64,000 nucleotides of DNA, from the NCBI RefSeq assembly GCF_037338445.1, contig NZ_CP147838.1:868001-932000 (forward strand), in the 5' to 3' direction. Below the pieces are notes generated by a model, which had not been told where the DNA came from, made no database searches, and worked only from the letters and a program-made list of their open reading frames with translations. Positions 17,012 through 26,637 of the stretch are shown piece by piece. Source of the DNA: Salinibaculum sp. SYNS191. GTDB taxonomy: Archaea; Halobacteriota; Halobacteria; Halobacteriales; Haloarculaceae. The translations under genes and the position numbers were made by a program. The first letter of the stretch is position 1, and the number at the start of each line of letters is the position of its first letter.

Positions 17012-17881
17012 ATGACCTCTACACTGAGCATAGGGGAGGTAACGGCCCTTCTCTTGGACGAGAGATTTTACTCGAACCCGTTACGCCCCAAAACCTTCTA
17101 CAAACTGTTATACTTCGCTGACAAGGAACTCGATGACATCGGATTGAACACGGATGTCCAGCACTTCTGGTACAAGTTCGGAACGATGGCGAAGACCGGT
17201 GGATCCCCGGTCACAGTAGAGTCGAGTGACGATGGCCGAGAAGTCCGTTGCAGCCTTTCCGCTGCCCAGGTCAGCCTTCGAAGGGAGGAAGAAACGAAGG
17301 CGCGTCTCGCACTTTCTCGAGTACTCAACCGTCTGTACGAACAAAATACGGAGGGGCTGACTGATGACATGTACGAAGAGGCGCCTTACGATGTCCAGCG
17401 CCACTACCGACGACTGGACAAACAGCTCAGTGACGCTACCGACGACAAACCAGATTATCCCGAAGTAGATCCCAGCAGGGAAGCAGTCATCGACACAGTC
17501 TTCCATATCATCGACACCTTCCCGGTCGACGACTACCCATGGCTGGAGGAAGATCTTGATCTCTGGTACTCGGTTGTAAGTGCCGAACTCGATGCCGAAG
17601 AGTACCGGCCGCAGAAAGCCCTGAAGATCTCTGAATTATTCTGGACCATCTTCTGTATTGACCTTGCCCAACGCGAAAACACGGGGTTGGCCCCCGAAGA
17701 GATCGCTGAGGAACTGGACACGCAGGATCTCGAAGGCCGCCAAGAGGACATCCGGAAAGAACTCGAACTGATCGAGCGAGAACGCTCCCGCCTACACACA
17801 GACCTGGAAGAGAACCATGTAGTGTCCGAAGCCGCTGACGGTGTCGCAATCGCCCTCCTCGGTCTTTCACCCACCCCCTAA
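17012..17881 (+). CDS. Panacea-like antitoxin candidate
   Basis: The 289-residue protein has near its start PKTFYKLLYFADKEL followed by QHFWYKFG, resembling the K-L-L-Y-a and aw-yGP pattern of Panacea (SocA/DUF4065-type) domains, which act as hyperpromiscuous antitoxins. The match is weak: the usual GP after the second motif is missing. The C-terminal ~70 residues are a charged helix. It lies 14 bp before a PIN-domain gene on the same strand, the arrangement of a toxin-antitoxin pair. An unrelated helical defence protein is the alternative. Confidence 0.5.
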   Translation: MTSTLSIGEVTALLLDERFYSNPLRPKTFYKLLYFADKELDDIGLNTDVQHFWYKFGTMAKTGGSPVTVESSDDGREVRCSLSAAQVSLRREEETKARLALSRVLNRLYEQNTEGLTDDMYEEAPYDVQRHYRRLDKQLSDATDDKPDYPEVDPSREAVIDTVFHIIDTFPVDDYPWLEEDLDLWYSVVSAELDAEEYRPQKALKISELFWTIFCIDLAQRENTGLAPEEIAEELDTQDLEGRQEDIRKELELIERERSRLHTDLEENHVVSEAADGVAIALLGLSPTP

Positions 17882-17895
17882 CCACCCTTCCCTCC

Positions 17896-18672
17896 ATGAC
17901 TCGGTATTTCGTAGACACCAACTGCCTGCTCGGACTCACCTTCCTCAACGACCGGTGGTACCCAAACGCCAAACGATTGTTCGACACCGACAACACGATA
18001 TACACCGGGAAGAACGCCGTCTACGAGTACTGCTCCAGTACCGAGGACAACAGTCGGCGTTCCGCCGACGTCCGGTTAGACCGGGACGAAGGCCTGTACG
18101 GGGAGAAACGGGCGAAGCTTCGGTTGAAGCTGAGGCAGTTCGGGAAGAAACTGCAGACCTACAGTGACGACGAGCTCGATATTGAGACGGTGATGGACGA
18201 GTACGTCGACCGGTTCGAGATGAAGGAGTCCGAGGAGAAGGAGGTCCGTCCACGGCTCCAGAAGTACTTTGAGTGGTACTTCGAGAAGGAGGGAGAACTC
18301 ACTCGGCGGACTGCTCGTGAGGCTGCTCGGAAGCTGAAGGACGTCCTGATGGAGCGGTCGATTAAGCACAAGGACCAGATCGAGGCCCGAGTCTATCTGG
18401 AACCTATTCGAGACCGAGAATACCCTGATGTGGAGCGAAGGTTGAAGGAGTGGCCTGTCCACATGAAGAACGACGCTGATATCGCTTTGATCTGTGATGC
18501 CATGTTCCTAAAGGAGGAGATCGGTATCAGCCACTTCGTGACTGGCGACTTCACAGACATCTACTCAAACCTGGACTGGCTCCACGAGAATCTCGGGTTC
18601 AGCGTGCTGTACTTGCTGGATATTTTCGCGGGCGAAGAGAAGCCTACTGCGGGATTGGACCTGGACGACTAG
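17896..18672 (+). CDS. PIN-domain ribonuclease-like protein (toxin candidate)
   Basis: The 258-residue protein begins RYFVDTNCLLGL with Asp7, the first PIN metal ligand. The later acidic residues sit in KNDADIALICDAMFL (D193, D195) and FVTGDFTD (D218). A long charged helical insertion (~65-170) separates the two halves, making it larger than VapC-type toxins (~130 residues). PIN domains are metal-dependent RNases. Coupled downstream of the Panacea-like gene and divergent from the Argonaute operon, it probably acts as the toxin or effector of this pair. Confidence 0.75.
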   Translation: MTRYFVDTNCLLGLTFLNDRWYPNAKRLFDTDNTIYTGKNAVYEYCSSTEDNSRRSADVRLDRDEGLYGEKRAKLRLKLRQFGKKLQTYSDDELDIETVMDEYVDRFEMKESEEKEVRPRLQKYFEWYFEKEGELTRRTAREAARKLKDVLMERSIKHKDQIEARVYLEPIRDREYPDVERRLKEWPVHMKNDADIALICDAMFLKEEIGISHFVTGDFTDIYSNLDWLHENLGFSVLYLLDIFAGEEKPTAGLDLDD

Positions 18673-18696
18673 TCCTCCTGGGAGGCTCGACAGGGT

Positions 18697-20667
18697 TTAA
18701 GCGAACGGGTCTGCTTCACAGTCCTCGGTGAGATGAGTCTTTACATCCATTGTCACTTCGCCACAAAGCTCGCACTCGATAGGGCCGTGTCCAGCATCTT
18801 CATCAATGACCTGGAGACGAAGGGAGTGATCGGTATACCAGAATCCGGACTCTCCGATAGAGTAATTGACGAGGATGTCCGGTGGCTGGGCTCTGTCGTC
18901 TCTGATTGATAGAGCGTCAATGAAGTATTCGACATCTTCTACATCTTCCTGTAACTCCTCAACTAGCTCGTCGAAGGACCCTGAATACCCTTCGAGGCCA
19001 ACGGTTATCTCGTCTCCTTCTTTACCCCATTCCTGTTCGAAATCTTCAGCTATCTCGTCGGTCTCGAACTCGAAAGCGAAATCGAAGGCACCCCAGATAC
19101 TCCCTATCAGCTCGGACTCAAACCTGTCCGCTGCTCGGGTAACACGGTCAACGTAGACACCAGTGACCACTGCATCCTCCCCGATTTCGCGGAGACTTTC
19201 AACAGCTTCTATTGCATCATCCCGTTCGATATCCGCCTCAATTGCTTCCCGAATAACTTCCGCGTGAGACTCTGACATTTCGAGGGGTACCGGGATTTTC
19301 GTGTCTGTGATCAGCTGCAGATAGTACAGCTGCTCGATGAGTTCCCGTTCAAACGGGTCATAGATAGAGGGGATGTTGAACGAGGTTGGTGAACCGACTT
19401 CGAATTCTTCCCCTCGCTCCTTATCGTGAATCACTGTGCTATCGACACCCACCCCTTGCTGGAGATCCTCCATTTCAAGAAGTTCGTAGTACTGCTGGAT
19501 ATCGATCTCATTTAGAGTGAACGTGATGTTGAGACCAAAGAGCGGCTTAGGTGTCAGTCCCTGAACCCCCTGCTGTGCCAGCGTTACCATCACTGGATAC
19601 TCTGGAGAGATGGAAGCGTCGTTTTCAGTGATTATCTGGAGGGTCTTTCCGTCCAAACTGAGCCGACTGGCGACGGTACGTTCATATGAGGATTCCGCCA
19701 GTAGCTCCGCAATCGCCTCTGTCCGCGGAAGAATTAGCACACTATGCTCATTCCAGATTTTTACCCATCTCTGCGGTGATTCCTCACCGTCGGAAGGACC
19801 GTAGAACGGAACGCTGAACTCACGTTCCTCCTCTATCGCTGCCTTTGCTATTCGCCGGAGATACGTGAAGAGGTCGTGAACTCGTTCAGCTATGTCCAGC
19901 GAGTGTTCAAGGAGGTGGTCAACCGGGATCCCGGTCAGGTAGGCCTTTTCCTCATGCTTGCAAAGGAAGAGTGCGAAGTCGAGGTCAACCGCGACATCTA
20001 CATCCTCTTCCCCTTCTCTTGAGATCTGGAACTCGTTGTCTGTTTGGGGGATTATCCGATTCCCGTGTTTGACTGCGTTATACGCGTTCCCGAACTCAAG
20101 ATAGAAGTTCCCGATATCCTGTATCTGTTCATCCAGCATCTCAGCTGACTGCTCAACGAGGTCTTCAATCGAGTCTGCAGATAGCTCGTCGAGATCTATC
20201 TGTTCCAACTGCTCCTCGTCTGCGTCCTCTGTGATGAATCGGTAGCCAAACAGTGATTCTAGGAGGTCCCGGTAATCGGCCTCGATATCGTGGTCATCCA
20301 GGTACTCCGCAACTTCTCCATCGTTGAGTTTGGTGTAGAACGTCTTCACCTCTCTCGGGTAGGTGGATATGAGGTACTTCACTAAGTCCTCGCGTCCCTT
20401 GATGTAGGCGAGATAGTAGATACTGAACGCTTCCACGTACTGCATCACAGACTGGAAAATCTCGATTTTCGAGTGGACGAGGACCTCATCGTCTTTCTCG
20501 TCAGTATCTACCTTGACTCCTCGGTTGAGTTTCTGCTTGGACTCCTGGATATGGTAATAGAGGATATCAGGGTCGTGGGCTAAGTCGATGAATTCCTCGG
20601 GAGTTCGGTCCTCTGATTCTGACAAGAACTCTATACTCCCAAGAAAATCATTTGGCATATTTGACAA
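18697..20667 (-). CDS. large uncharacterised protein with a C-terminal zinc knuckle, in the defence island
   Basis: The 656-residue acidic protein is not one I recognise. The N-terminal ~210 residues are helical and contain FGNAYNAVKHGNRI, reminiscent of HEPN-like helical domains, though no clear RxxxxH ribonuclease motif is present. The C-terminus has CELCGEVTMDVKTHLTEDC, a CxxC...HxxxxC zinc site. It converges on the PIN gene. The location between defence modules suggests an immunity role, but that is inference only. Confidence 0.7.
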   Translation of the reverse strand: MSNMPNDFLGSIEFLSESEDRTPEEFIDLAHDPDILYYHIQESKQKLNRGVKVDTDEKDDEVLVHSKIEIFQSVMQYVEAFSIYYLAYIKGREDLVKYLISTYPREVKTFYTKLNDGEVAEYLDDHDIEADYRDLLESLFGYRFITEDADEEQLEQIDLDELSADSIEDLVEQSAEMLDEQIQDIGNFYLEFGNAYNAVKHGNRIIPQTDNEFQISREGEEDVDVAVDLDFALFLCKHEEKAYLTGIPVDHLLEHSLDIAERVHDLFTYLRRIAKAAIEEEREFSVPFYGPSDGEESPQRWVKIWNEHSVLILPRTEAIAELLAESSYERTVASRLSLDGKTLQIITENDASISPEYPVMVTLAQQGVQGLTPKPLFGLNITFTLNEIDIQQYYELLEMEDLQQGVGVDSTVIHDKERGEEFEVGSPTSFNIPSIYDPFERELIEQLYYLQLITDTKIPVPLEMSESHAEVIREAIEADIERDDAIEAVESLREIGEDAVVTGVYVDRVTRAADRFESELIGSIWGAFDFAFEFETDEIAEDFEQEWGKEGDEITVGLEGYSGSFDELVEELQEDVEDVEYFIDALSIRDDRAQPPDILVNYSIGESGFWYTDHSLRLQVIDEDAGHGPIECELCGEVTMDVKTHLTEDCEADPFA

Positions 20668-20968
20668 GACGATGTGGGTTGTTTAAACAGTTCCGCAAGG
20701 GGTGGAGCTGCCGCATTGTCGAGACTAGTTAACAGTTCGTCGTGCGCTTCTGGATTTGAGCCGATGATGTACAGTAGTTTGAGTCAGGTCCCGTCTACTA
20801 TCTGGGATTCCTTGCGGTAGTCCAGTCGTGGCCGGTGTATGGGATTCCAAGGTATTCGCACATCGCGTCATCTCATGCCGATAACGCCATCTTTTACCTC
20901 AACACGAGAGATGACTTTGTTCTCTTGTCGCCGGTCCCCTTTCCTGCGTCGTCGCAGAATATAACCGA
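20668..20968. other. intergenic stretch, no gene seen
   Basis: About 300 bases between two minus-strand genes. No coding frame with haloarchaeal bias and no RNA gene are evident. Confidence 0.45.
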
Positions 20969-23512
20969 TCATGAAGTGTCCCGCGGGACATCGATAACGA
21001 TGCCGTTGTTGTCCGTACTGTCGATGTGGGCACGATAGGTAAACTGGACATGAACCTTGTCTCGAATGTCAGCGCCGTCGGCCAAGTCCTCAGCATTCCA
21101 CCCCTCCACATCCTCGCCAGGCGTCACCGACACAGAAATCGGATGATCGTCTGCGTCTTCGGCGTACTCGAACTCAGCATCGAAGACGGCAATTGCGGCT
21201 GTCTCGGACATTGACTCAGTGACAACAGGGACATCACAGAAGCTGAGGTAGCTTCCGAGGGAATCGGTGTGTTCTCTTTCACTTCGGTCATCATCGCGCA
21301 ACACAGTTTTACCGTCAACTTGCTCAACGACGAACGCTCTAACTTCGTGATTGGCAGCGATGTCTGCGAGCACGTCGGGCAGTTCAGCAAATTTGTTGAT
21401 TGTGCGCTCTTCGAAATTCAGATGTTCCACGACGAAGTTTCGGTACCGTTGCAGCAGCTGTGTAAATCGGTCACCGAAGAAGGTCGACACTCCATCGTCA
21501 ACGAATATCCGACGCGGCATCACTACAGCACCACTAAAATCGCCACCAACATCGGGACCGAACACTTCTCCTTGTTTGATTTCTCCCGTCTCTGCGAGCA
21601 CTGTCCGAAGTCCGCTTGATTCCAGTTGTGAATTGACCTTCTCAGCAAGTCCATCCGTCCGCCCTTCGTCAAGTGGTTGTTTACGTACCCACTGTTGCTT
21701 TTGCTCGTCGAGTGCGGTCTTGATGTCTTTGAAGTGGCGGATCAGAACGTTGCACCGCTGGTCGATTGGTGGATATTCGTCGTGGAACTTCTTGAGTGGG
21801 TAGTTGGTGCGGTACGAGGCGATCCTGTCGGTAATCTTGTCTACTGTGTGCTGGTCCGCCTCAGATTCGAGGATGACACTGCTCTCGGGAGAACGATCTC
21901 GGACGGCGGTCATCGTATCGAAGTCAAGCGTCCAGACAAGCATGGTGCAGTAGAAGTCCAGCAACCACGTGTTGACAGACATCCCTGTGGTCGCACTACC
22001 GTAGTTGTCATCGAGTGCATGATTGAGATTCCATCGCTCCCAGTAACTCAGTCTACCCCCCTCGTCCCTCATCCCGAAATAGATCTCTGAAGGTCTCTCA
22101 ATGTCATCAAGTTTGCTCTCGGCATACTCACTGAGCACGTGTTCCAGAAACGTTGCTTGGAGTTCGTCCGCACGGAACAGTTTGAGTACCCAGCCATACG
22201 CCGCAAACCGTAGCCGATTAATAGCTACGCGATACTGATCCGCTCGTTGCTGTTTCTGCCGATTCACGTCTCCAACGACATCGTCTGTTGCATCTTCTTC
22301 TCCTCTTGGTACTGGCGGTGCGTGTTCGTATCGTCTAAACTGGAAGATGTCGTCAAGGAGGTGGTGCAGATACGCCAGCGCCGTGCGGCTTTCGCCCTCA
22401 ATTGAACGACGCCACAGAGATGTCTGTGTTGCGAACCAAGCGTCGAGTACTGTTACACTGGTCTCCAGTTCTCCTAATGAACTTGCCCCGTCGAATGAGG
22501 CCAAAACCTTGTGCTGGAACTCTTCGAACCGAGACAATATTTGTTCGATACCCCCGCTCTCAGGGTATTCGGCAAGCTTCTGCGTGAGAAATTGTGGCAT
22601 CGTCTCCAGTGACCAGCAGGCAATCTTCGTCTCGTCGGTAATCGACACCCCGTAGAAGATAGCTCCATACGACGTGATAACCTTGTCTTCTAATTCTTCG
22701 TTCGGTTTTTCTAAACTGCGGCGGTGTAGACCAAGGTATCGATCCCTGACGAAACCAAGTAGTTGCTGATCAATCTCGACTTCGTGGTCCTCCTCATCCA
22801 ACTCAATCATCAACGAGGTCACATTCCCGAGTGTATCTTCGAGTCGTCGGGGGCGGTTCTGCTCGATATCTGCTTTCGCAGCATCGAAGAAGTGTTCGAG
22901 ATATGCGTCGTAGCTCCCGCTCGCCTTTCCGTACTTCCCTGTCCGTGCAGCCGCCGCGAATTTCATCACCGTCTCGTCCAGCGTGTTGTGGAGCAAGAGT
23001 GAGAATACTACCCAGAAACGGTGGATAGTGACGACGACGCTGACAAGAAGCAATGCTCCCACTGACAGTCCCACATCTGTCATGACGTACTGACCCGTCG
23101 AGAGGATGACACCCAAGCCCACGAGAAGGTTCGCGGCGAAGAGAAACGTGATGGTCTCGATCGAGCGGAGTTTGTTTGCGAGGTCTTCGACGACTTCGGG
23201 AGTGGTCGGCAAATTGCGGACAGACTGCCACGCAAACGAGAGGGCAACCAGAATCAGCGTGATTACGGTGGCGTGGATACCCCACAGCGCGGTCAGGCTG
23301 TCCGTGGTGAAGCTTACCGTCGGGAGCGGAGAAAGAACTGGATCAATGATGGGAACCACAAAGTACCAGGGCAATCCGACGAGGAGGGCGATCACGATTC
23401 CGATGCTGATACCTTCCCTGCGACTGTATCGCCCAGCGATGAGGCGGTTAATTGTAATTGCTAGATAGCGTGCAATCTTCGCGGTGGCATCGGTCATGCC
23501 CACAACAGCCAT
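20969..23512 (-). CDS. large membrane protein of unknown function
   Basis: The 847-residue product has about four membrane segments near the N-terminus (around residues 38-60, 80-98, 124-143 and 149-172), then a ~670-residue soluble helical part. I find no catalytic motif. The architecture, few N-terminal membrane helices plus a long cytoplasmic region, recalls membrane-bound defence proteins, and the gene sits beside the Argonaute and PIN modules, but no family is recognised. ATG at 23512 or 23497 could be the start. A 14-bp palindrome (20977-20990) lies inside its last codons. Confidence 0.7.
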   Translation of the reverse strand: MAVVGMTDATAKIARYLAITINRLIAGRYSRREGISIGIVIALLVGLPWYFVVPIIDPVLSPLPTVSFTTDSLTALWGIHATVITLILVALSFAWQSVRNLPTTPEVVEDLANKLRSIETITFLFAANLLVGLGVILSTGQYVMTDVGLSVGALLLVSVVVTIHRFWVVFSLLLHNTLDETVMKFAAAARTGKYGKASGSYDAYLEHFFDAAKADIEQNRPRRLEDTLGNVTSLMIELDEEDHEVEIDQQLLGFVRDRYLGLHRRSLEKPNEELEDKVITSYGAIFYGVSITDETKIACWSLETMPQFLTQKLAEYPESGGIEQILSRFEEFQHKVLASFDGASSLGELETSVTVLDAWFATQTSLWRRSIEGESRTALAYLHHLLDDIFQFRRYEHAPPVPRGEEDATDDVVGDVNRQKQQRADQYRVAINRLRFAAYGWVLKLFRADELQATFLEHVLSEYAESKLDDIERPSEIYFGMRDEGGRLSYWERWNLNHALDDNYGSATTGMSVNTWLLDFYCTMLVWTLDFDTMTAVRDRSPESSVILESEADQHTVDKITDRIASYRTNYPLKKFHDEYPPIDQRCNVLIRHFKDIKTALDEQKQQWVRKQPLDEGRTDGLAEKVNSQLESSGLRTVLAETGEIKQGEVFGPDVGGDFSGAVVMPRRIFVDDGVSTFFGDRFTQLLQRYRNFVVEHLNFEERTINKFAELPDVLADIAANHEVRAFVVEQVDGKTVLRDDDRSEREHTDSLGSYLSFCDVPVVTESMSETAAIAVFDAEFEYAEDADDHPISVSVTPGEDVEGWNAEDLADGADIRDKVHVQFTYRAHIDSTDNNGIVIDVPRDTS

Positions 23513-23660
23513 CACAGAAGCGTGCCAACGCTGGCGGTATAATAGTTTCTCAGGGACAGGTCAGAAGTCCATTATTTGAATGTGAATCTTCCCGAAGACA
23601 GTGAGACAGCGGTATATATATAAGTGATTTTAGTTGACTCCGTGCAAGATATGCGCACTC

Positions 23661-23712
23661 TATTCAGCACGGGCGCTGAAACTTATCACTACTTGAGGGT
23701 TTCAACAAGGCC
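23661..23712 (+). repeat. 52-bp dispersed repeat, copy A
   Basis: It begins TATTCAGCACG, continues CGCTGAAAC and ends GGGTTTCAACAAGGCC. It lies 35 bases before the frameshifted paralogue at 23748, whereas copy B lies two bases after the intact paralogue at 7652. Confidence 0.55.
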
Positions 23713-23747
23713 AAAAAAACAGGAAACTGGGGGGTGTGTGTAAAAAT

Positions 23748-24019
23748 ATGCGGCTCAGGATGAACGATGAGAGGGAGCGTCGTCTTGAAGCGCTCCTCGA
23801 AGCCAGCGGCGAGAATACGAAAAGCAAGGCCATCGACAGTGCCGCGAAGTATTACGTCCGGATGTCCGGGGCACTGGCGCGGTTCCGACCGGAAAGGTGG
23901 CGGAACTGATGCAGCTGGCTGAACAACAGGGCAGCGTCACGCCAGCCGAGATCGCAGACGTCCTCAACACTGCGGAACTCCCGGTCACTTGGGAGAGCAA
24001 CTGGTCAGTGGGTGACTGA
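23748..24019 (+). pseudogene. frameshifted paralogue of the small ribbon-helix-helix-like gene
   Basis: The first 39 codons (MRLRMNDERERRLEALLEA, then GENTKSKAIDSAAKYYVRMSG) match the 7652 protein closely. The frame then breaks and stops at 23909. Restoring one G in the GGGG run at 23868-23871 gives GGTGAVPTGKVAELMQLAE and an intact match to the end at 24019. So a single-base deletion in a G tract has split the gene. The upstream motif CTGGGGGGTGTGTG (23727-23740) is shared with the intact copy. Confidence 0.8.
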
Positions 24020-24190
24020 TATCAAGTACAGGAGTTTCGCACAGGGGCGTTCAACTCAGAAAGGTGCCTAAGAAGATCTGGCCTGTTCTCGTGTCGGAGT
24101 ATTCCCAACAGCCGTTACCCCCGTACTCCCGGTATTGACTGGTCTCCGGGACTCCTCCGACAGTCCAGGCTGCGGTAGCGGTGCGGGAAG

Positions 24191-24290
24191 GGCCGGCCCG
24201 GTCTGGGCCGGTCCGTTTTACCCGTGCCCCCTCAGGGGCACTAACGCTAAGGGGGACCGGCCGACCGCTGTGCCACCCAGACCGGCCGGC
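24191..24290. repeat. GC-rich nested inverted repeat in a 510-bp non-coding gap
   Basis: GGTCTGGGCCGGTCC (24200-24214) can pair with GGACCGG (24254-24260) and CCCAGACC (24276-24283), with a 15-nt interruption in the right arm. Inside sits a perfect hairpin, GTGCCCC-CTCA-GGGGCAC (24224-24241). An AT-rich stretch follows at 24360-24460. It could be an element origin, a structured RNA, or a strong terminator for the leftward gene run. No gene is seen between 24020 and 24529. Confidence 0.45.
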
Positions 24291-24529
24291 ACCGGCCGAG
24301 AACGACGTCGAGCCGGCGGAATCGAGGGTTGGACTGCCGGCCGTTTCGCGCCAGTTGTGGTGAAATAATCTACTGGCGCTCCGTTAACACCCGAGTGAAA
24401 GCGAATTGTATAAGAATAGTTATTGAAGGTATCTAGATAGTATATGTTGACTACAGGAACGGACTGAAAAGAAGAAGCGAGTGCGATGGCAGGAGCTACC
24501 GACCCGGCGAACCGGCCGGAGACGGCGGG

Positions 24530-26347
24530 CTACCCTGGCGGCCCGGTCGCGAACAGCGGACTGTTGTCGACGCGAACGCGGACTTCGTCGTGGTCGAGAT
24601 ACTCCTGGTCGAGCGCGCGAGCGAGCTGGTCGGGACGGAGGTCGACGTCTCCGAAGTAGCGCCACGTCGAGGAGCCGTCGCCGGCGTCGCCACCAGTGGA
24701 CTCGTCCTCACCAGCAGCGACCGACTCGGCGCGGTCGACGTCCTCCTGGTCGGCCTGCCGCTGCTCGCGACGTTCGCGACGCTCCTCGGCACGGTCGCGA
24801 CGATCTTCGGGCTGGTCGCCAGGGTTGATCTCGTCGAGGACGTCCTGGCCGAGTTCCTCAAGGAAGCGACTCGACCAGCTAACCAGCGTCACGGCGCCGC
24901 GCTCGCGTTCGAGGATTCCAGGGCCGCGAGCCGGGCCAGCCTCACACAGCCGGCGCACGTGCTTGCGCACGGTCCGATACGCCGCGCCTGTCTGCTCGAC
25001 CAGCTGGTCGTAAGTCATCCCGGCAGCATCATCGGGCGCGTCACGAAGCGCCGCGAGGATGTCGTACACCAGGTCCGTTCGGTGACTCGTCGCCTGCCGG
25101 TACAACGGCGGCACGAGACTCTCGTAATGGCGCTGCAGCCACTCGCGGCGACCCTCGGGCTTCTGAAAGGCAATCGGTGGCGCGTCGGGGCCGTCACTGT
25201 AGTCGTCGGCGACGAGATGGTCCTCGCGAACGTCGGCCCACGAGAGGTGCGTCAGCAGGACCTCCTCCAGGACAGCCATCACCTCGTTCCAGCGGTTCAT
25301 CGGAATCGCACGGCGGACACGCTGGTTCTGCTCCTCGTCGTAGACGCGTTCTTTGCCCTCCAGCGCGACCTCGACCTTCGGCTGATCCATCGGATACTCC
25401 AACTTCTCGGGGTGGTCGGGATAGTAGACCTTGATGGAGAGCTGGGCGTCCAGCGCCGGGAACCCGAGCTTCTCCCAGGCGTCGGTCTGCAGCCAGCACT
25501 CCATCCACTTGCCGTCCTCGTACTTCCCGCGCGTATCCAGGTCGGCCTCGTGGGCAGCCAGCAGATCCGCAGACTGGCGGATCGTCTGGACGACGTGTTG
25601 CTCTTTCACGCGCTCGATGCGCTGATGCACTTCGGCCTTGGTGAAGCGTGCCGAGTCCTGGCAGATATCGTCAACTTTCAACTGGTAGCCCAGCGCTCCG
25701 CCCAGGAACTTCGTCGCGAGAGCGATGGCTTCGGTGATATCCTCCAGCCACGTCGCCTGGACAGTCAGGAATGATCCTTCGCTGTACGGGATATCGAACG
25801 AGGAACCGTCCTTCTGGATGAGGTCCTCCCGCTGCGGGCGGATCTTGACCGAGAACGAGCGATCCGGTGTCGATCCCCAGCGGATCGCGCCGTCGTCGTC
25901 GACTGGCCGCAACGTGAGGTCGTACTTGTAGAACGCGCGGTACTCGCCACCGATCTCGCGACCAGCTCGCCACGGCGAACTCACGAGCGTGACGGCGAAG
26001 CGACCGTCCTCGTCGTCGTGGGGATGCTCGAAGTCCCGGGAGAGCACGCGATACTCCTTGTCGTCGTACTCGACGATATCGTCCGTCGCCAGCCAGGCAG
26101 CGCGTGCGTGCTGGTAGGCACTCCCGTTGGGCAGCGGCCGATCATCGTCAAGGCCCCACTTCCGGCGAAGTTCATCGGCGTCCCGCTCGAGATCTTCGAG
26201 GGTGAAGGTACCGTTCGCGCCGTGGCGAGCCGGCGCAGGCATGGTCTCCGTCGTGGTGTCGACAGCCTCCTGGCGCCGGTAGTCGTGGCGAGCCGCCGTC
26301 CGATAGGCGACGTCGGCGTCTGGCTGGTCGAGGCTCACTCTAACCAC
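24530..26347 (-). CDS. large winged-helix protein of a haloarchaeal provirus/element block
   Basis: The 605-residue protein is the last gene of the leftward run. A winged helix is visible around residues 440-480 (MTYDQLVEQTGAAYRTVRKHVRRLCEAG). It is followed by a strongly charged helix (DRAEERRERREQRQ) and an acidic tail. The N-terminal 400 residues show no enzyme motif I recognise. In such element blocks the largest gene often handles replication or its control, so a DNA-binding replication role is possible but unproven. Its start overlaps the previous gene's end by 13 bases. Confidence 0.75.
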   Translation of the reverse strand: MVRVSLDQPDADVAYRTAARHDYRRQEAVDTTTETMPAPARHGANGTFTLEDLERDADELRRKWGLDDDRPLPNGSAYQHARAAWLATDDIVEYDDKEYRVLSRDFEHPHDDEDGRFAVTLVSSPWRAGREIGGEYRAFYKYDLTLRPVDDDGAIRWGSTPDRSFSVKIRPQREDLIQKDGSSFDIPYSEGSFLTVQATWLEDITEAIALATKFLGGALGYQLKVDDICQDSARFTKAEVHQRIERVKEQHVVQTIRQSADLLAAHEADLDTRGKYEDGKWMECWLQTDAWEKLGFPALDAQLSIKVYYPDHPEKLEYPMDQPKVEVALEGKERVYDEEQNQRVRRAIPMNRWNEVMAVLEEVLLTHLSWADVREDHLVADDYSDGPDAPPIAFQKPEGRREWLQRHYESLVPPLYRQATSHRTDLVYDILAALRDAPDDAAGMTYDQLVEQTGAAYRTVRKHVRRLCEAGPARGPGILERERGAVTLVSWSSRFLEELGQDVLDEINPGDQPEDRRDRAEERRERREQRQADQEDVDRAESVAAGEDESTGGDAGDGSSTWRYFGDVDLRPDQLARALDQEYLDHDEVRVRVDNSPLFATGPPG

Positions 26348-26637
26348 CTCATCTCCGGCTTCCTGGTGTGCTGGGCGCCGTAGTCACGCACCTCGATACT
26401 CTCGACAGTGGCCCACTCGTCGGGAAACTTCGCGGAGTCCTTCGAGCGGACCTCGTGACGGACGTCGACGCCAACCCCGTGCGTGTAGGCGATGACGATG
26501 CGGTGGTCAACGGTCTCGTGACGGTGACGGTGGCCGACGAAGGGCTTGCTCGACCACTGCGCCAGCGTGTAGAGCCGGTCACGGTCCCAGCGCCGGACGT
26601 GGTCGTCGTCCGAGCCGGTGCTGTACTTCGCCGTCAT
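26335..26637 (-). CDS. small basic hypothetical protein of the element block
   Basis: The 100-residue protein overlaps its neighbours on both sides (4 bases at 26634-26637, 13 bases at 26335-26347), which supports translation as part of the run. It is rich in His, Arg and Asp (DDDHVRRWDRDR, FVGHRHRHETVDHR). No domain is recognised. Confidence 0.65.
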   Translation of the reverse strand: MTAKYSTGSDDDHVRRWDRDRLYTLAQWSSKPFVGHRHRHETVDHRIVIAYTHGVGVDVRHEVRSKDSAKFPDEWATVESIEVRDYGAQHTRKPEMRWLE

